Shown piece after piece: positions 1-12,600 of a DNA stretch of 64,000 nt. Both the position numbers and the translations under genes were made by a program. How positions within the stretch are numbered: the first letter of the stretch is position 1; each line of letters begins with the position of its first letter. This DNA comes from Pachypanchax playfairii. Lineage: Eukaryota > Chordata > Actinopteri > Cyprinodontiformes > Aplocheilidae. The stretch is from the NCBI GenBank assembly GCA_006937955.1, contig SSNP01000052.1:3386867-3450866 (forward strand), given 5' to 3'. The notes beneath the pieces were generated by a model, which worked only from the letters and a program-made list of their open reading frames with translations, searched no databases and had not been told where the DNA came from.

Positions 1-946
1 TCTCCTGTAGAGGGTTCTAGCTGTAGACAGGAAGGATCTACTGTAGAGGGTTCTAGGTGTAGACAGGAAGGATCTCCTGTAGAAGGTTCTAGCTGTGGAC
101 AGGAAGGATCTCCTGTAGAGGGTTCTAGCTGTGGACAGGAAGGATCTCCTGTAGAAGGTTCTAGCTGTGGACGGGAAGGATCTCCTGTAGAGGGTTCTAG
201 CTGTAGACAGGAAGGTTCTCCTGTAGAGGGTTCTAGCTGTGGACAGGAAGGATCTCCTGTAGAAGGTTCTAGCTGTGGACAGGAAGGATCTCCTGTAGAG
301 GGTTCTAGCTGTAGACAGGAAGGATCTACTGTAGAGGGTTCTAGGTGTAGACAGGAAGGATCTCCTGTAGAGGGTTCTAGCTGTAGACAGGAAGGTTCTC
401 CTGTAGAGGGTTCTAGGTGTAGACGGGAAGGATCTCCTGTAGAGGTTCTAGCTGTGGATAGGAAGGATCTCCTGTAGAGGGTTCTATCTGTAGACAGGAA
501 GGATCTACTGTAGAGGGTTCTAGCTGTAGACAGGAAGGATCTCCTGTAGAGGGTTCTAGGTGTAGACAGGAAGGATCTCCTGTAGAGGGTTCTATCTGTG
601 GACAGGAAGGATCTACTGTAGAGGGTTCTAGCTGTAGACAGGAAGGATCTCCTGTAGAGGGTTCTATCTGTAGACAGGAAGGATCTACTGTAGAGGGTTC
701 TAGCTGTAGACAGGAAGGATCTCCTGTAGAGGGTTCTAGCTGTAGACAGGAACGTTCTCCTGTAGAGGGTTCTAGGTGTAGACGGGAAGGATCTCCTGTA
801 GAGGGTTCTAGGTGTAGACGGGAAGGATCTCCTGTAGAGGGTTCTAGCTGTGGACGGGAAGGATCTCCTGTAGAGGGTTCTAGCTGTGGACGGGAAGGAT
901 CTCCTGTAGAGGGTTCTAGCTGTGGACGGGAAGGATCTCCTGTCCA
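1..946. repeat. 36-bp minisatellite array, about 26 copies, open at the left edge
   Basis: A direct tandem repeat with a 36-bp period fills the first 946 bases. Each unit starts TCTCCTGTAGAGGGTTCTAG and continues CTGTAGACAGGAAGGA. Units differ at a few recurring positions (CTGTAGAC/CTGTGGAC, TCTCCT/TCTACT, GACAGG/GACGGG, AGCTGT/AGGTGT). One unit near 443 has lost a base. The array stops cleanly at TCCTGTCCACAGCAG and continues left out of the window, so copy number is a minimum. No coding potential was seen. Confidence 0.95.
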
Positions 947-2777
947 CAGCAGATTTAGATTTATTAAACTGCTGGGTCAAACTGTGACTGTCCACTGGGT
1001 CAATTATTGCTTCGAGACTACGATTAGTCCACATCAGCCTTCATAGTAGAAAGCTGGTTGAAATATGTTTGAAACTGGTGTTTATCAAGTAGAAACCAGC
1101 AGCACTGAGATAGAGCTGCATTCAACAGGTTAAACTTCCTTAATCAACCGAATCTCTCAGAGTCCAACTCAAACATTCAGTTCAGGAAGTGCTGCAAGTC
1201 GTCGGTCTGCTGAGCAGCCAGAGCATGACTGAGTCTGAGGGGATGAAAGGGGAGGGTAAATATTTGGACGAGTTCGGTGGAGACTGCAGAGAGTAGTTCC
1301 ACATGTGGTTTCATCATGTAGGGTTTAGTTAAGAGCTGGTTGCCAGATGTATTATGCAATGCAATATAATTATGGAGGAGATATTACATAATAAATCAGC
1401 ATAATATTTGGATGAGCACACCTTCCCATTTAGATAAGTGTGTCCAAACTTTAACTGATGTGCATTACACAGTGGCTGTTTGATGCTAGTTAGAGGTTCT
1501 ACATGTCAGATAATCACTCAAACAGAACGTTAGTTTCCATGTGCAGCTCAGTGGTTTCAGATGAATGTCTCCACTCTGTGAACCAGTGGACAGGTAAAGG
1601 TAAAGAATACCTGGAGCAGGTGAGGCGGCACTGATGACTCTACAGAAGCCAACAAGGGTTTGTTTATAAAGAGTCACATGATCTGTGACCAGGAGTCCTA
1701 CAGGTGGTCAGTAACAACACAGATCTGGTCAGTGAGTTTTAGAGGAGACTTATAAAAACATGATGGCACCTGGTCATGGTAAAGGATTAATGTAACAGAA
1801 TGTTTTCCATATAAATAACTGAACTCAAACAAACACCTTTCAGTCAGTATGAATATCTGTTAATGTGTAGGCTGTAAAAGCATCATAATGTGTTCTAGCA
1901 GGTAGCTGACAGGCCCATTGTACAGCATCAAGCCCACAAAAACATGTTATAGACAACAAACAGACCAGCTGGTAAATAAGCAACAAAGAGAGAGTGAGCT
2001 GATCATGGAAAAGTGTAGCAGACAGAAATACGACTACAAATGAATGCTAATGTGGTGTCATATTACTGGATGCGTAACTAAGCAACCATTTGCAATCACT
2101 GTTGCAACTTTGTCATGCTCCACACTCCTGCCAACAACAACAAAGATCCAAACCTGACAAGAACCCCAGAAAAAACAAGAAGCAGAACCAAGACATGTCC
2201 ACTGAACCTGAACCTGAACCTGGAGGTTTAAGGGTTACAGGTTCAGTCAGTGGTCCAACACGTCTGAGCTTCAACATGTAAAAGTCTATAAACTCTGCAG
2301 ACAAGCAAAAACTCTCTCAGATGAGCTGCAGATGTAAACAGCATAAATCTAACAAAAGCATGCATGGTGTCAACAAGCCACGCCCATCCGGTAAGAAGAG
2401 GATGCTGATTACTCCAGAAACCAGGGGGGGCAAACACATGCAGACAAGATATTTACTACATCTAAAATATGTAAACAGGACCACAGACACATTTGAAAAG
2501 GATTAACATGCACAGCAGGATGATGAAGATCTGATGCTGGACCAGCACGCTCACATATGGCTGCCTGATAGAAACCTGTTAATATACAGCAGGAAGAGCT
2601 TAAAGCTCTGTGTGTGTCTCTGTTCTCATCTTACAAGAAGGCATTGTGACTTTAAGAAGCTTGAACACAATGTTGCTCCAGACCAATAACAGCTGTTTGA
2701 AATGACTGTGAGAATCTGTCACACAATACCAGAACATACACACAGGGTGATTTATAACGCTGTGCTGTAACAAGATT
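947..2777. other. No gene recognised
   Basis: AT-rich sequence between the minisatellite and a decayed Tc1-like element. Only short unrelated open frames on both strands; no splice-flanked conserved peptide was seen. A last tpst1 exon was looked for here on the minus strand and not found. Confidence 0.5.
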
Positions 2778-3400
2778 CTACAGTCGAGCCAAAAGTTTCA
2801 GAACGATTCAAATGTTGTTTTTCACAGTTTGCTGCTTCAATGTGTTTAGAACTTTGTGTCAGTTGTTTAACTTCATAAGTTTCAAAGGTTTCATTAACAG
2901 TGACATCACGTTCATGTAAAGAGTTGATATTTACAGTGTTGGTCCTTATTTTTAAAGTCTTCTATAACTCGCCCTGCTTTCCATCAACCTCTGGTTCAAA
3001 TTCATCAAAGCTGGAGTTTGTTACAATTACTGGGTTTTAGTTTGTCCATCTGCTTCTTGAAGATCTACCACAAATTCTTAATTTGATTAGGGTCTGGTCA
3101 GTTTCCTGGACATGAACCCAAAGTTTCAATGTTTGGTTCCTGGAGTCTCTTTGTCCTGATGACCCGGAGCTCCATCATGCTGGAAAAGACAAACCTGTTC
3201 TTGGATGATTGAAGAAGTTACTATCAGAGAAGGTTTTAGTAACGTTCTTTATTCATAGCAGCATGACTTCATTAACAAAATGCTACTTTCCTCTGGAAAC
3301 AGCTGGGCAGTACACAACTTCTATTCTTCACAAGGCTGCAATGACTTCCACACAGGAACACTAGTTTGTGACTAATGAAATGTTTTTTTCAGAATTTCAG
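2778..3400 (-). mobile_element. Decayed Tc1-like transposon fragment
   Basis: The block begins with TACAGTCGAGCCAAAAGTTT, which resembles the inverted terminus of a common fish Tc1-like family (TACAGTCGTGGCCAAAAGTT, from memory). It continues with degenerate transposase-derived sequence, for example GAGCTCCATCATGCTGGAAA at about 3169, which belongs to that family read in reverse. No open transposase frame survives and the other terminus was not found. The family assignment is recalled, not searched. Confidence 0.55.
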
Positions 3401-3843
3401 CCTTGCATCCACATGGAAACAGTTTGTTAGGAGTCCCAGAAAAGTATTTTTAATGGGTTTGTGAGTAAATTAACCCTAAAACTCCACCTGTGTGTTTTCA
3501 TTTAGACAGTCCAACTCTAACCACAAACACATCACATGCTGGGTGGCAATCAGTGAAAATTAAATGCCCCTCTATGAGACAGTGGGGGGCTTTGAGAAAG
3601 AAAAAAAAATCAGATGTTTTTCCTACATTGTGTTACAGAACCAGGTCAGACTATCATTTTAATAGAATTTAACAAAAATCATACATAACTCCTGAAAAAG
3701 GGAAAACTCTGGACTGCAGCTTTAAGTCATTAAGTTACTGCTTTGTACTTTTAAAGCAGCTTGAAAACCCATAAAGTGAAATCAGTTCAATAAACATTAA
3801 CACTGTAACATCCAAAAGGCTTTTACATGTAGAAATATCATCT

Positions 3844-4340
3844 TTAAAGGTCCTGTATCATGTAAAATCAGCTGTTTGGAGCTTTTAACCATGTTATGAT
3901 GTTATTTCCTTATTAAACCCTCCAGAGTGGTTTTTGGTTTAATACACATATTTCTCAGTAATCCTCCTGAATCCTGCGCTCTGAGCAGCTGCTCCACTCT
4001 CTCCTGGAAAACCAGCTGACTGTAACATAGTGATGTCACAATGTTACACCAGGACCTGCAGATTAAACACACACACCCCGAGCTGCCAGAGGCTGAAGAA
4101 GAACACTAAACACCACCATTTGTAGTATTTTACTTTCTAAAAATGTCTCAGTAAAAATGTTCATTTAGCTGTGAGAGTTACAGGAATTTATTCACCATTT
4201 TATTCAGGCAGCTCAAGAGACAGCACTCACAAGGGGGTGGGGAGAAATGAAGACTATATAACACCAAATGTAAGATTTTATCATATATGTCTCTATCCAG
4301 ATGTCGACAGCTGTAAAATAACATGATGCAGGACCTTTAA
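3844..4340. mobile_element. MITE with TTAA target duplication (piggyBac-like)
   Basis: The left end reads TTAA-AGGTCCTGTATCATGT and the right end is its reverse complement, ACATGATGCAGGACCT-TTAA, with one mismatch, giving terminal inverted repeats of about 16 bp. The flanking TTAA on both sides (3844-3847 and 4337-4340) is the target duplication typical of piggyBac transposases. The interior has no transposase frame, so this is a non-autonomous element of about 0.5 kb. Confidence 0.75.
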
Positions 4341-6488
4341 AGTCATTCAGTGAGTAAAGCTGAATGTACTGAACATCATCACTGCTTGGTTGTTTGTTAC
4401 ATCTCAACTGAAATGACTGTTATCTTAGAAAAAAGATTGATAATATTTCCAAGTGTGACTTGTGGTGATGTGCTGCTGCCTTCATTCCAACTTTTTAGTG
4501 GTCTACACCCCCTCCAACACACATTTCTTTTATTTTACTCACCAAATACTTTCCATTCGAGCCTCGACGCTAGTGAAGAATATGCCTACAGTTTAGTCTT
4601 TCTCTGCGTTCTAGTCTCTCCTCCCCTTCAGTTTCCACTCAAAAAAAAACAGAACAGACCCAGAAACAGACTAATGAAGACCCGACCACATGGCTCTCCT
4701 CGCTTTTCATAAAAAAAAACAAGAAAACACACTTAATGTCCACACATACTGTGTTACATCTAAAATAAAAAAACTTTATGGACATCATGTGTTTAAAACT
4801 CTATTTTAGAAATAGACACAATGTGGCAGAATTAGTTTTTTCGGCTTCGGGTCTTTCATTAGTTTTCACTCCGCTGTCAGAGTCAGCTGTGGTTTCTGTG
4901 ACCTGGGAGGGTCTTTTTGATGGGATGGAAGGGGGACAGAAAAAACACATAAAAATCCCTGAACCATCAGGTTTTAATAAGAGAGAGACTCCAGTCTGAA
5001 CAAATCCTCATCTGGTCTAAAGATTTACTGATGATCGATTGTTTTATAATCACAACACAAACTTCAGTCAGAACTTCCTGTTTGAAGCCTCTTGATGTGA
5101 AGGTGTTGATCAGCTGTTAGGTTGGTCACATGAAGTGAACAGCATGATGAGGCTGTTTAAATAACAACTCTAAATGGTTCATGGATCAATCAGCTGATAT
5201 CATGAAGCTTCTTGTTAGAGAACAAGTTGTATAAAAAGTCCTGAAACATTGAACAGCTGGACAGGTGTTCAGAAGTTTAAAGAAGGTCACTGGGAAAGGT
5301 TAGAATGTGTTTTAGGTTCATCCTGAAGTTTCACTTAAAAGTTGAATATCTATAACTTTGTGAGTTGTGTGTGAATCTGACGTATGTGACGCCGTTACGA
5401 GAGGAATTTAAAGGCCTTGGATCTTACTTAAGACTCTTTGAAGTGGTGTTATCACAAGGCTCTATAGTGGCTCTCTGTCTGTGGAAAGACAACCAGTTTC
5501 TGGTTAAAATCAACCTGGAACCAGTTCCAGCACTGGTCCTAAACCAGCACCACTTTGATTTAAAAAGATAGAAGTTAAAAGTTTTTATTCAGGAGAATTT
5601 GAGGGAACAAACATGTCATGTTTGTTTGGAAAGATGTACAAGAACTTGGAGGAAGATATCAGCCTCCATGGCAAACAGATGAGACGTTTCAGGAATCAAT
5701 CCAAATATCTGGAAAGAGTTCTGGGCTTCGTGCATGAGAGAACAAATCAGCCAAAAATGTTTGGAAAGCTTTCTAATGGGGGAAAGGTTACGCAGTAAAA
5801 ACACACTAACAGGAACGAGCAGGAATTCTCCCTGACTTTAAATCACTCAGTCATGAACCATCCTTACACCATATCAGCAGCAACTATGAGCAGAACATGG
5901 GGGGTGAAGGGAGGGGTCTATAAGAAACTACAGTTTCTTTTCTTGAACTCAGTAAGACTGCAGAGGACCAGGACTTTCATCTCTGTACTCTCGTCCTTTA
6001 GTGTAATTTTCATTGCGGTATTTTATACTTGGTGGTGATCGTTCAGGTAGCAGATACACTGACTCCGCCTTCAAAATCCTCGAGTAATAAGAATAAAAGA
6101 GTTACATCATGTCAGACCTTCAGGACGCAAACCAAAGACCTGCACACGTTTCCTGAAAACACAACTTAAACTTAATAAAATAACAGCGATGGGGACAGTC
6201 TGAGGTCAGCCTGGGATAATATTATAGCATTATAACAAACATGTACATCCACTAGCATTAACTTATTATAATGTTAAGAGCAGCAGCTTTGGTCCAGAGA
6301 GACTTTCGTGTCCACCGTTTAGTGCATTAACAACAAAACTATAGAATAAAAAGTGATTTGTTTAAAGATTTTAGAGAGAAATATAAACCCAGAGCAATCT
6401 GACACAATGATTAATTGAGTTTAGGTCCAAATGTTTGTTTCTGAACCAGAAACCAGAACTACCGTTCTAGCTTCTGTTTAGCACTTAC
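4341..6488. other. Sequence downstream of the tpst1 penultimate exon; nothing firm recognised
   Basis: This is probably tpst1 intron sequence, because the exon at 6489-6687 ends at a GTAAGT donor. The expected last exon would encode about 20 residues resembling V-Y/F-K-G-E-F-x-L-P-D-F. No such acceptor-plus-peptide was found on the minus strand here. Confidence 0.45.
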
Positions 6489-6687
6489 TCTCCTGGTGTT
6501 GTCCAGGACTTTGGGGTCCGGCTGACCGTAGTTGGGGGGGTTGGCCTGTGGGTCATAGCCCAGCCTGGACAGCATGGGAGCGATGACAGCCATGTCTCTC
6601 ACCACGTCGGCCGGGATCTTTCCCACCCATTTGGACAAGGCCTCCACATTTACTGGTTTGATGACCTGGTCTGTGGACCGCTCCACC
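6489..6687 (-). other. tpst1: tpst1 exon 3
   Basis: The exon lies between the acceptor GTGTCAG (6694-6688) and the donor GTAAGT (6488-6483). It encodes VERSTDQVIKPVNVEALSKW through NPPNYGQPDPKVLDNTRR. This is the C-terminal part of the sulfotransferase fold, with the Ser/Thr-Lys stretch that contacts PAPS in family structures. The frame reads on into the intron for a few residues to a stop, but the good donor suggests normal splicing to one more exon. Confidence 0.88.
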
Positions 6688-9600
6688 CTGACACGAAACA
6701 GAAGGAGGTTAGTTTCACGTCATTACAAGCAGAAAGTCACTTTACCTGTTAGATGATTTCTGGAATAATGGCCGCTGGTTTGAGTTTACACTGTCCAGGT
6801 CGACTAGTTGAACCCTGTCCTAATCCAGTACATGTCAGTCAGTTACCTGCTGGATGTCTAACTCCGTCATCAGGTGAGAGGCGGGGTTACACCTGGACAT
6901 GTTGACAGACCATCAAAGACAACCACTCACACCTGGGGACAATTTAGAGCTACTAATTAACCTCCCGTACCTGCTTTCGGTCTATGGAAGGAAACCGGAG
7001 TCCTCGAAGGAAACCCACACGTGCACAGGGAGAACATACAAACATCATACCTGTTCAGGTTTAGTGCTACCAACTGCAGCACCGTGAAGCCATGAAGTAC
7101 ATGTAAATTTGTAAATTATAAATGTGAACATGAAGCAGAACTTTCCTAATATGTGGAGCTGGAAAAGGGTGACGTTTACTGTTGTGTAGCTTCTTCTTTT
7201 AACCTGCCTTGCAGCTTGAGGGTTGCAGATTTGACACCCAGCCAGGGCCTTTCTGGACGGGCCCGTCCATCACCCATCTTACACATTTAAACTGTTTTCT
7301 GCCCTAACAAACAAACTGTGTGCCAAAAACAAAGTAAATACTTTTCATTACATTTATATAACAGAAAATTTAACCCAGAAAAAACATTCCTGACTGAGTG
7401 AAATTTGATTTTTATACAAATTTATTACAAATATACAAGAACCTCCATCAAACTGTCAAATGTTCTGCTGATTGCTTCAAGCTGAAACTGAGCCTGTTAT
7501 GATTAACCTGATTATTCTGACTTCTGATCGCTCTCTACGTGTCCGCGGACCACCTGCTGTCCAACCTCTATGTTTCCTGTCTGACTCTATATTTCAATAC
7601 AACAATTCACTTTCCTCTAATCCATTTACTTTGCAATTGAATTTTTACACTGTATGGGCACAGTCTACTACATGATTAATAGAGTGAGCTGGTTTTATCA
7701 TCTCAGGAGGATGGTGGAGATGCTTTCTGAAAGGTGGGCCATGATCCAAACATCCACTCTGAATAAATGGGCAGAGAATCACTTTAGGTAACTCCATCGA
7801 GCCCCATGAGGCTGCTGAGTCTTCTGAGCAGAGCTTCATCATCACAGGAACTGCAGCTCAACTACTGATAACACTCTGAACCAGATGTTACAACACACAG
7901 TTTCTCTTAAGCAGACTCCAAATCAAGATTAATAATAATAACAATAATAGCAATAGTTATAATAATAATAATAACAACAACAGACAGTTCAAGTGATTAA
8001 GACAGTTCTAATAACTGAGAAAACTTTATTTATTTTATAATCATGTTTATAATGAAGCAACTGATTCTCCTTTTGTGCCCACTGTCACAAGCTGGTTGTC
8101 CTAGAATTAAAAAAGGTCCAAAAACTACTCAGATGTGATAGAAACGTCGGTACCTGCGTAACCCAACCAGAACGTCTCCTGTGTGTAACGGTGTATTCAT
8201 TCTAATTTGAAAATAAAAATATTAAATTCGTTTTCCCGCATTCAAAAGTGTGTCAAAATGCTGTTTTTTACTAAAATGTGATGTTAAAGTTTAGTCTTAA
8301 AAGCAGAGTGTGTCCCGTTTACTTCTATGAATGAATTTATTACTGTGCAGTAAAACAGCTCAGTCAGCTGTTATATTTTTACTCTGGCTGTTGGTTAAAC
8401 TAAAATTAATAAATAAATATGGTGGTGCAGTTGGTAGCTCTGTTCTCTTGCAGAAGGTCCTGGGTTCGAAACCCAGCTGGGACCTTTCTGCATGGAGTTT
8501 CTCCGTTCTCTCCTTGCATGTGTGGATTTTCTCCGGAGTCTCCGGCTTCCTCCCACAGACAAAAACATGCAAGAGGTCAATTGGTAACTCTAAAATGGTC
8601 CCAGGTGTGAGTGTGTGTTAATGGTTGCCTGTGGTGGACTGTCAACCTGTCCAGGTGTAACCCCGCCTCTCCCCTGATGACACCTGGACAAAGGCACCAG
8701 CTTCCTTAACCTTTAACCGGAGCAAGCAGGTGAAGAAAACGACTGAATGAAATAAATGATAAACTTTTATCAACCTGAAATAAAACCTAAATGAACAGAA
8801 GGTAAAGCTGAAGTCATCTGCCACTCACACCCACATCTCTTCCTGGTTTATTAAATAAATAAATCAATCAGTCACATGATGAATTCCTTTCACGTTAATG
8901 TCTTTAATGGCCTCAACTGATCAATTATTAAGTGCTGAGCCTCCTCTGCTCAGTGTAGTATTCTGTAGCACCGAGGGCTGATAATAGAATCACACAGAAA
9001 CTTCAAGATCACAAAGAGGTTGGAGTTAAGGAAGATTGAAAGGCTTCCCGTTCTGGGAGAGGTAATGGAGCAGGTCTCTCTTTACACTGGGCCTCCATTA
9101 AATCAAGGTTTGATAATTGATGTTAATGGTGAGGCAAGGTCCCACTGTGGGGCCCAGCTGCCCACCAACAGAGATTTTCATATAGATAGAGACCCAAAGC
9201 GGTGAGAGTGCACGTGGCTGTTGTGAGTAAAGAGGCATCTTCTTTCAGGTGTCATGGGGGTTGACTTTAATGCACTGCAGGTCAAGGACCTGAGAGGAGG
9301 AGACTTAAAATGCTCCTGATGGTAAAAGGCATATGGGCTTCCCTGAAGCCTACTTGTGGCTGGTCTTTTCTCCCATCACACGGTATCAAGATCCATTTAT
9401 CGGAGAGACGTATTGTTGTCTAAAGTGTCTGTAACAGCAGACATACAGACTGTGTACTAAATCAAACCTAATGCCACAGATTGAAAACCTGCGTACCTAC
9501 ATTACTACTGACAACACTCTGCTAAAGCAGAGAGACTATGACTCGCAGTCCAGTCTTAGGAGTAAAAACAGAAATAAATGTGATGTTTTTATAGAACTGC

Positions 9601-12600
9601 ACATCAGGAACCCTGACTCCAGACTAATCTGACTACCGTATGATTCGTTTGGGTTTAGGTTTAGTTTCAACTGAACTGCGGTTCCAGACTTTCACATGTG
9701 GCTCAATAAAAGATCTAGAAGAAAAGCTAAATCGATTGACAAATGAAGTATAATAACCTTTTCAATAGAAGGTAAACATTATCAACCACATGATTTTAGT
9801 GGTTTTATTTATGGGGTTTTAAAAGGCCGGTGTGATTAAGCTATAAACACTGCGGCTAATGGTCGACTTATTCTATAAGAACATTTAACCCTGATTTAAC
9901 TTTTCTGATCACTCACAAAGCTTAAAAGTATCTCAGTTAAAACATTTCAAATCCTTTTAAAATATAAAAAGATCATGTGTTTTATTAAGATATAAATAAC
10001 TTTAAGTTGCTGCAGGTTGACAGAAAAATGGCTCCAACAATAAAAAGGATTTTGCAAGTGCTCGTTTGGTGACTGTCACAGCAGAGGAGATGAAACCGTG
10101 AGTTGATGCTCCTCTTCAGGATGCTGGATGAGCCCCCACTCATTAATATTTGATGAGAATCAATTTGTGGAAGGATGACGAGTGCACAAAGAGACCACAG
10201 ATGTGCACCTGAATCCCAATGATCTCATATCACCTCTTTCCTTCAGACATTTCATGTCCGTGTTTAAGTCGCGTTGTGCCCAAATACAAAGCCTGAACAC
10301 TTATCAAACCTTTTTCACTTCAGCACCAAAAATAAAGTCCTAAAACACAAATGATGACAGAGAACAAGAACAACAGTCTGAAAAGCAGAGAACCCACTGA
10401 GGTGCAGAGAGCATGTGCACATGCACGCACGCACGCACGTGCACACAACCCTATAAATGAATAATCAGTCCAGTGTGTCTGACTCATATGCTGCAGAAAC
10501 TTCCTGTAGATTTACATGTTTAAACATTCTCAACAATCTACATTTAGATCCAGTTTAATGGTGGTGATGATCATCTAACATGTAGAGAAGAAATGTTTTA
10601 AAAAAAACATAAAAACATGAAACAGAAATAAAATCAGTAAAAATACGACAAATTACAAAAAATCAGCCAGTTATAAAAAGATGCAGTTAAGACATTTACA
10701 AAGAAAAGAGAGGAGAAGCATTTTAATAGGAAAACATCTGTTTTGATCTGTAAACGACACAATGTGGACCAAATCTCTCCAAAGGACAAGGAGTGTGTTG
10801 TGGCGGCAGGAAATGGCGATTGAAGGAGTGACGGTTGGGAGAATGAAACAGACCAGACAAAGAAAGACGGTCTGTCAGTGTTTCCTGTGACCTCCAGAAG
10901 GCGAGACCACCCAAATTAGCCAAACTAAACAGACAGCCGTGAGGAAAACCTTCCTACACTGGTGCTTACATAATCACCTCACGTATCAGATTACTACTGA
11001 ACACGTTCCATGCCGTCTGCAGCAACATGTCGGAATGTAACAATGGAAATCCTGGAAGTTTGTAAAAACAAGAATGTATTCCAAGACCGAAGGGTCATGT
11101 TTGTCCAACCATTTGTCCAGGGATGGACGTCCCCTACAGCTGTAAACACAGTTAACCTACATGTCTAGATATTAGATAATAGCAAGTACCTTGTTTTTCA
11201 CTTCTGCAGGTGGACACAGACATGCCCAAGCTCATTTTTAATGCATGAGGAATGTCCGACTTGACTGGTTCAGCCTGTAGAGAGCTTGTGATCCTGGCGC
11301 AGCTCAGACCTTCTTACAACACCAGATATTTATTTAAATACTGTAACCATAGCAACTAGCTTTTTCTCAAATTGTGACAGATGTGTTCAATTAGAACCCT
11401 CTGTGAAAACTGCAACATCAAACATATGCAACATCATAGCAGACTGTTTCCAAAGGTGCATTTCAAACTGCTTAAATCACCAGAGACCTGAGGAAACATG
11501 TAAAAAATATTTTCTATCACACTTTCTCTAATATCAGAGATAACCTGATTTACTAGAAAATTAAGTTTTAAAATGATGGTTTCATTTGTAAAGAGAAGAA
11601 ATCCACCAAAACCAGCTGTTTGTTGTTGTAACAGATTAAATCAAGTTTTTGTGACAACTGATGACGAGTCTTTCTCGTGTCTGCAGGTTCTGTCTGACTC
11701 TTTACAGATCAGATTTAATCAAATCAAGGTCATGAGGTCTGATGGTCCGACATTCTACTCAGGATATTCTGGTAGACAACAGAGTTCATGATTCCATCAG
11801 TTCCAGCCAGTCGTCCTGGTCCTGAAGCAGCAAAGCAATCCCAGACCATCACACTACCACCACCATGTTTGACTGTTGGTCTGGTAAGGAGACACACCTT
11901 CCTAAATGTCCTACTTTTGTCTCATCAGTCCACTGAATATTTTCGCAGAAGTCTCTTAAGGTGTTTTTGGTAAACGTAAAACAGGTCTTTAGGTTTTTTG
12001 TGGCCTGTAGTGGTTTTGGTCTTGAAACTCTGTCATGGAAGTAATTTTAGCCCTGCCTCCTTCTTATTGTAGCATCCCGACCTCTGACCTTAACTGAGGT
12101 GAGTGAACTCACACTCTTGAAGTGATTCTGGTCAGTCTGCCTCTTGGGAAGGCTATTTACTGCTGTCTCCCACAGTGGAGTCCCAGAACCTTAGAAACCC
12201 TTTCCAGACTAAAGGATTAATTAGTTCTTGATTTTTTTGTAGAACTGGGCATCATGTGCTGAAATCATTCAGCCTACTTCATGTTGTCAGGGTTAGGGTT
12301 AGACAGTTGTAATTAAGTCATTTAACAGGCTGGCCCTATTGGTTTGGAATGTTTTTCTCTTAATAAATTAAATAATGATAAATCTGAATTTTGAATTTAT
12401 TCATGTTATTTGTCTAGTTAAATGTGTTCAGTGGTCTAAAACATTGGAAGTTTGACAAAACAGCTGAAACAAAAAACAGGTATTTTTTTCATAGAACATA
12501 GAACTGATAGAAAAATCAAGTCTCCTCCAAACATGGAGAAAATAAATGAAACACAGCTGACATATGGTCAGAGTAGAGATTTAGCCCTTGGTCATGTGCA

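Noticed and set aside
8461..8475. True tRNA gene suggested by the box B sequence
   Set aside because: No cloverleaf can be formed around it, and the sequence continues as a dispersed SINE body found elsewhere in the window.
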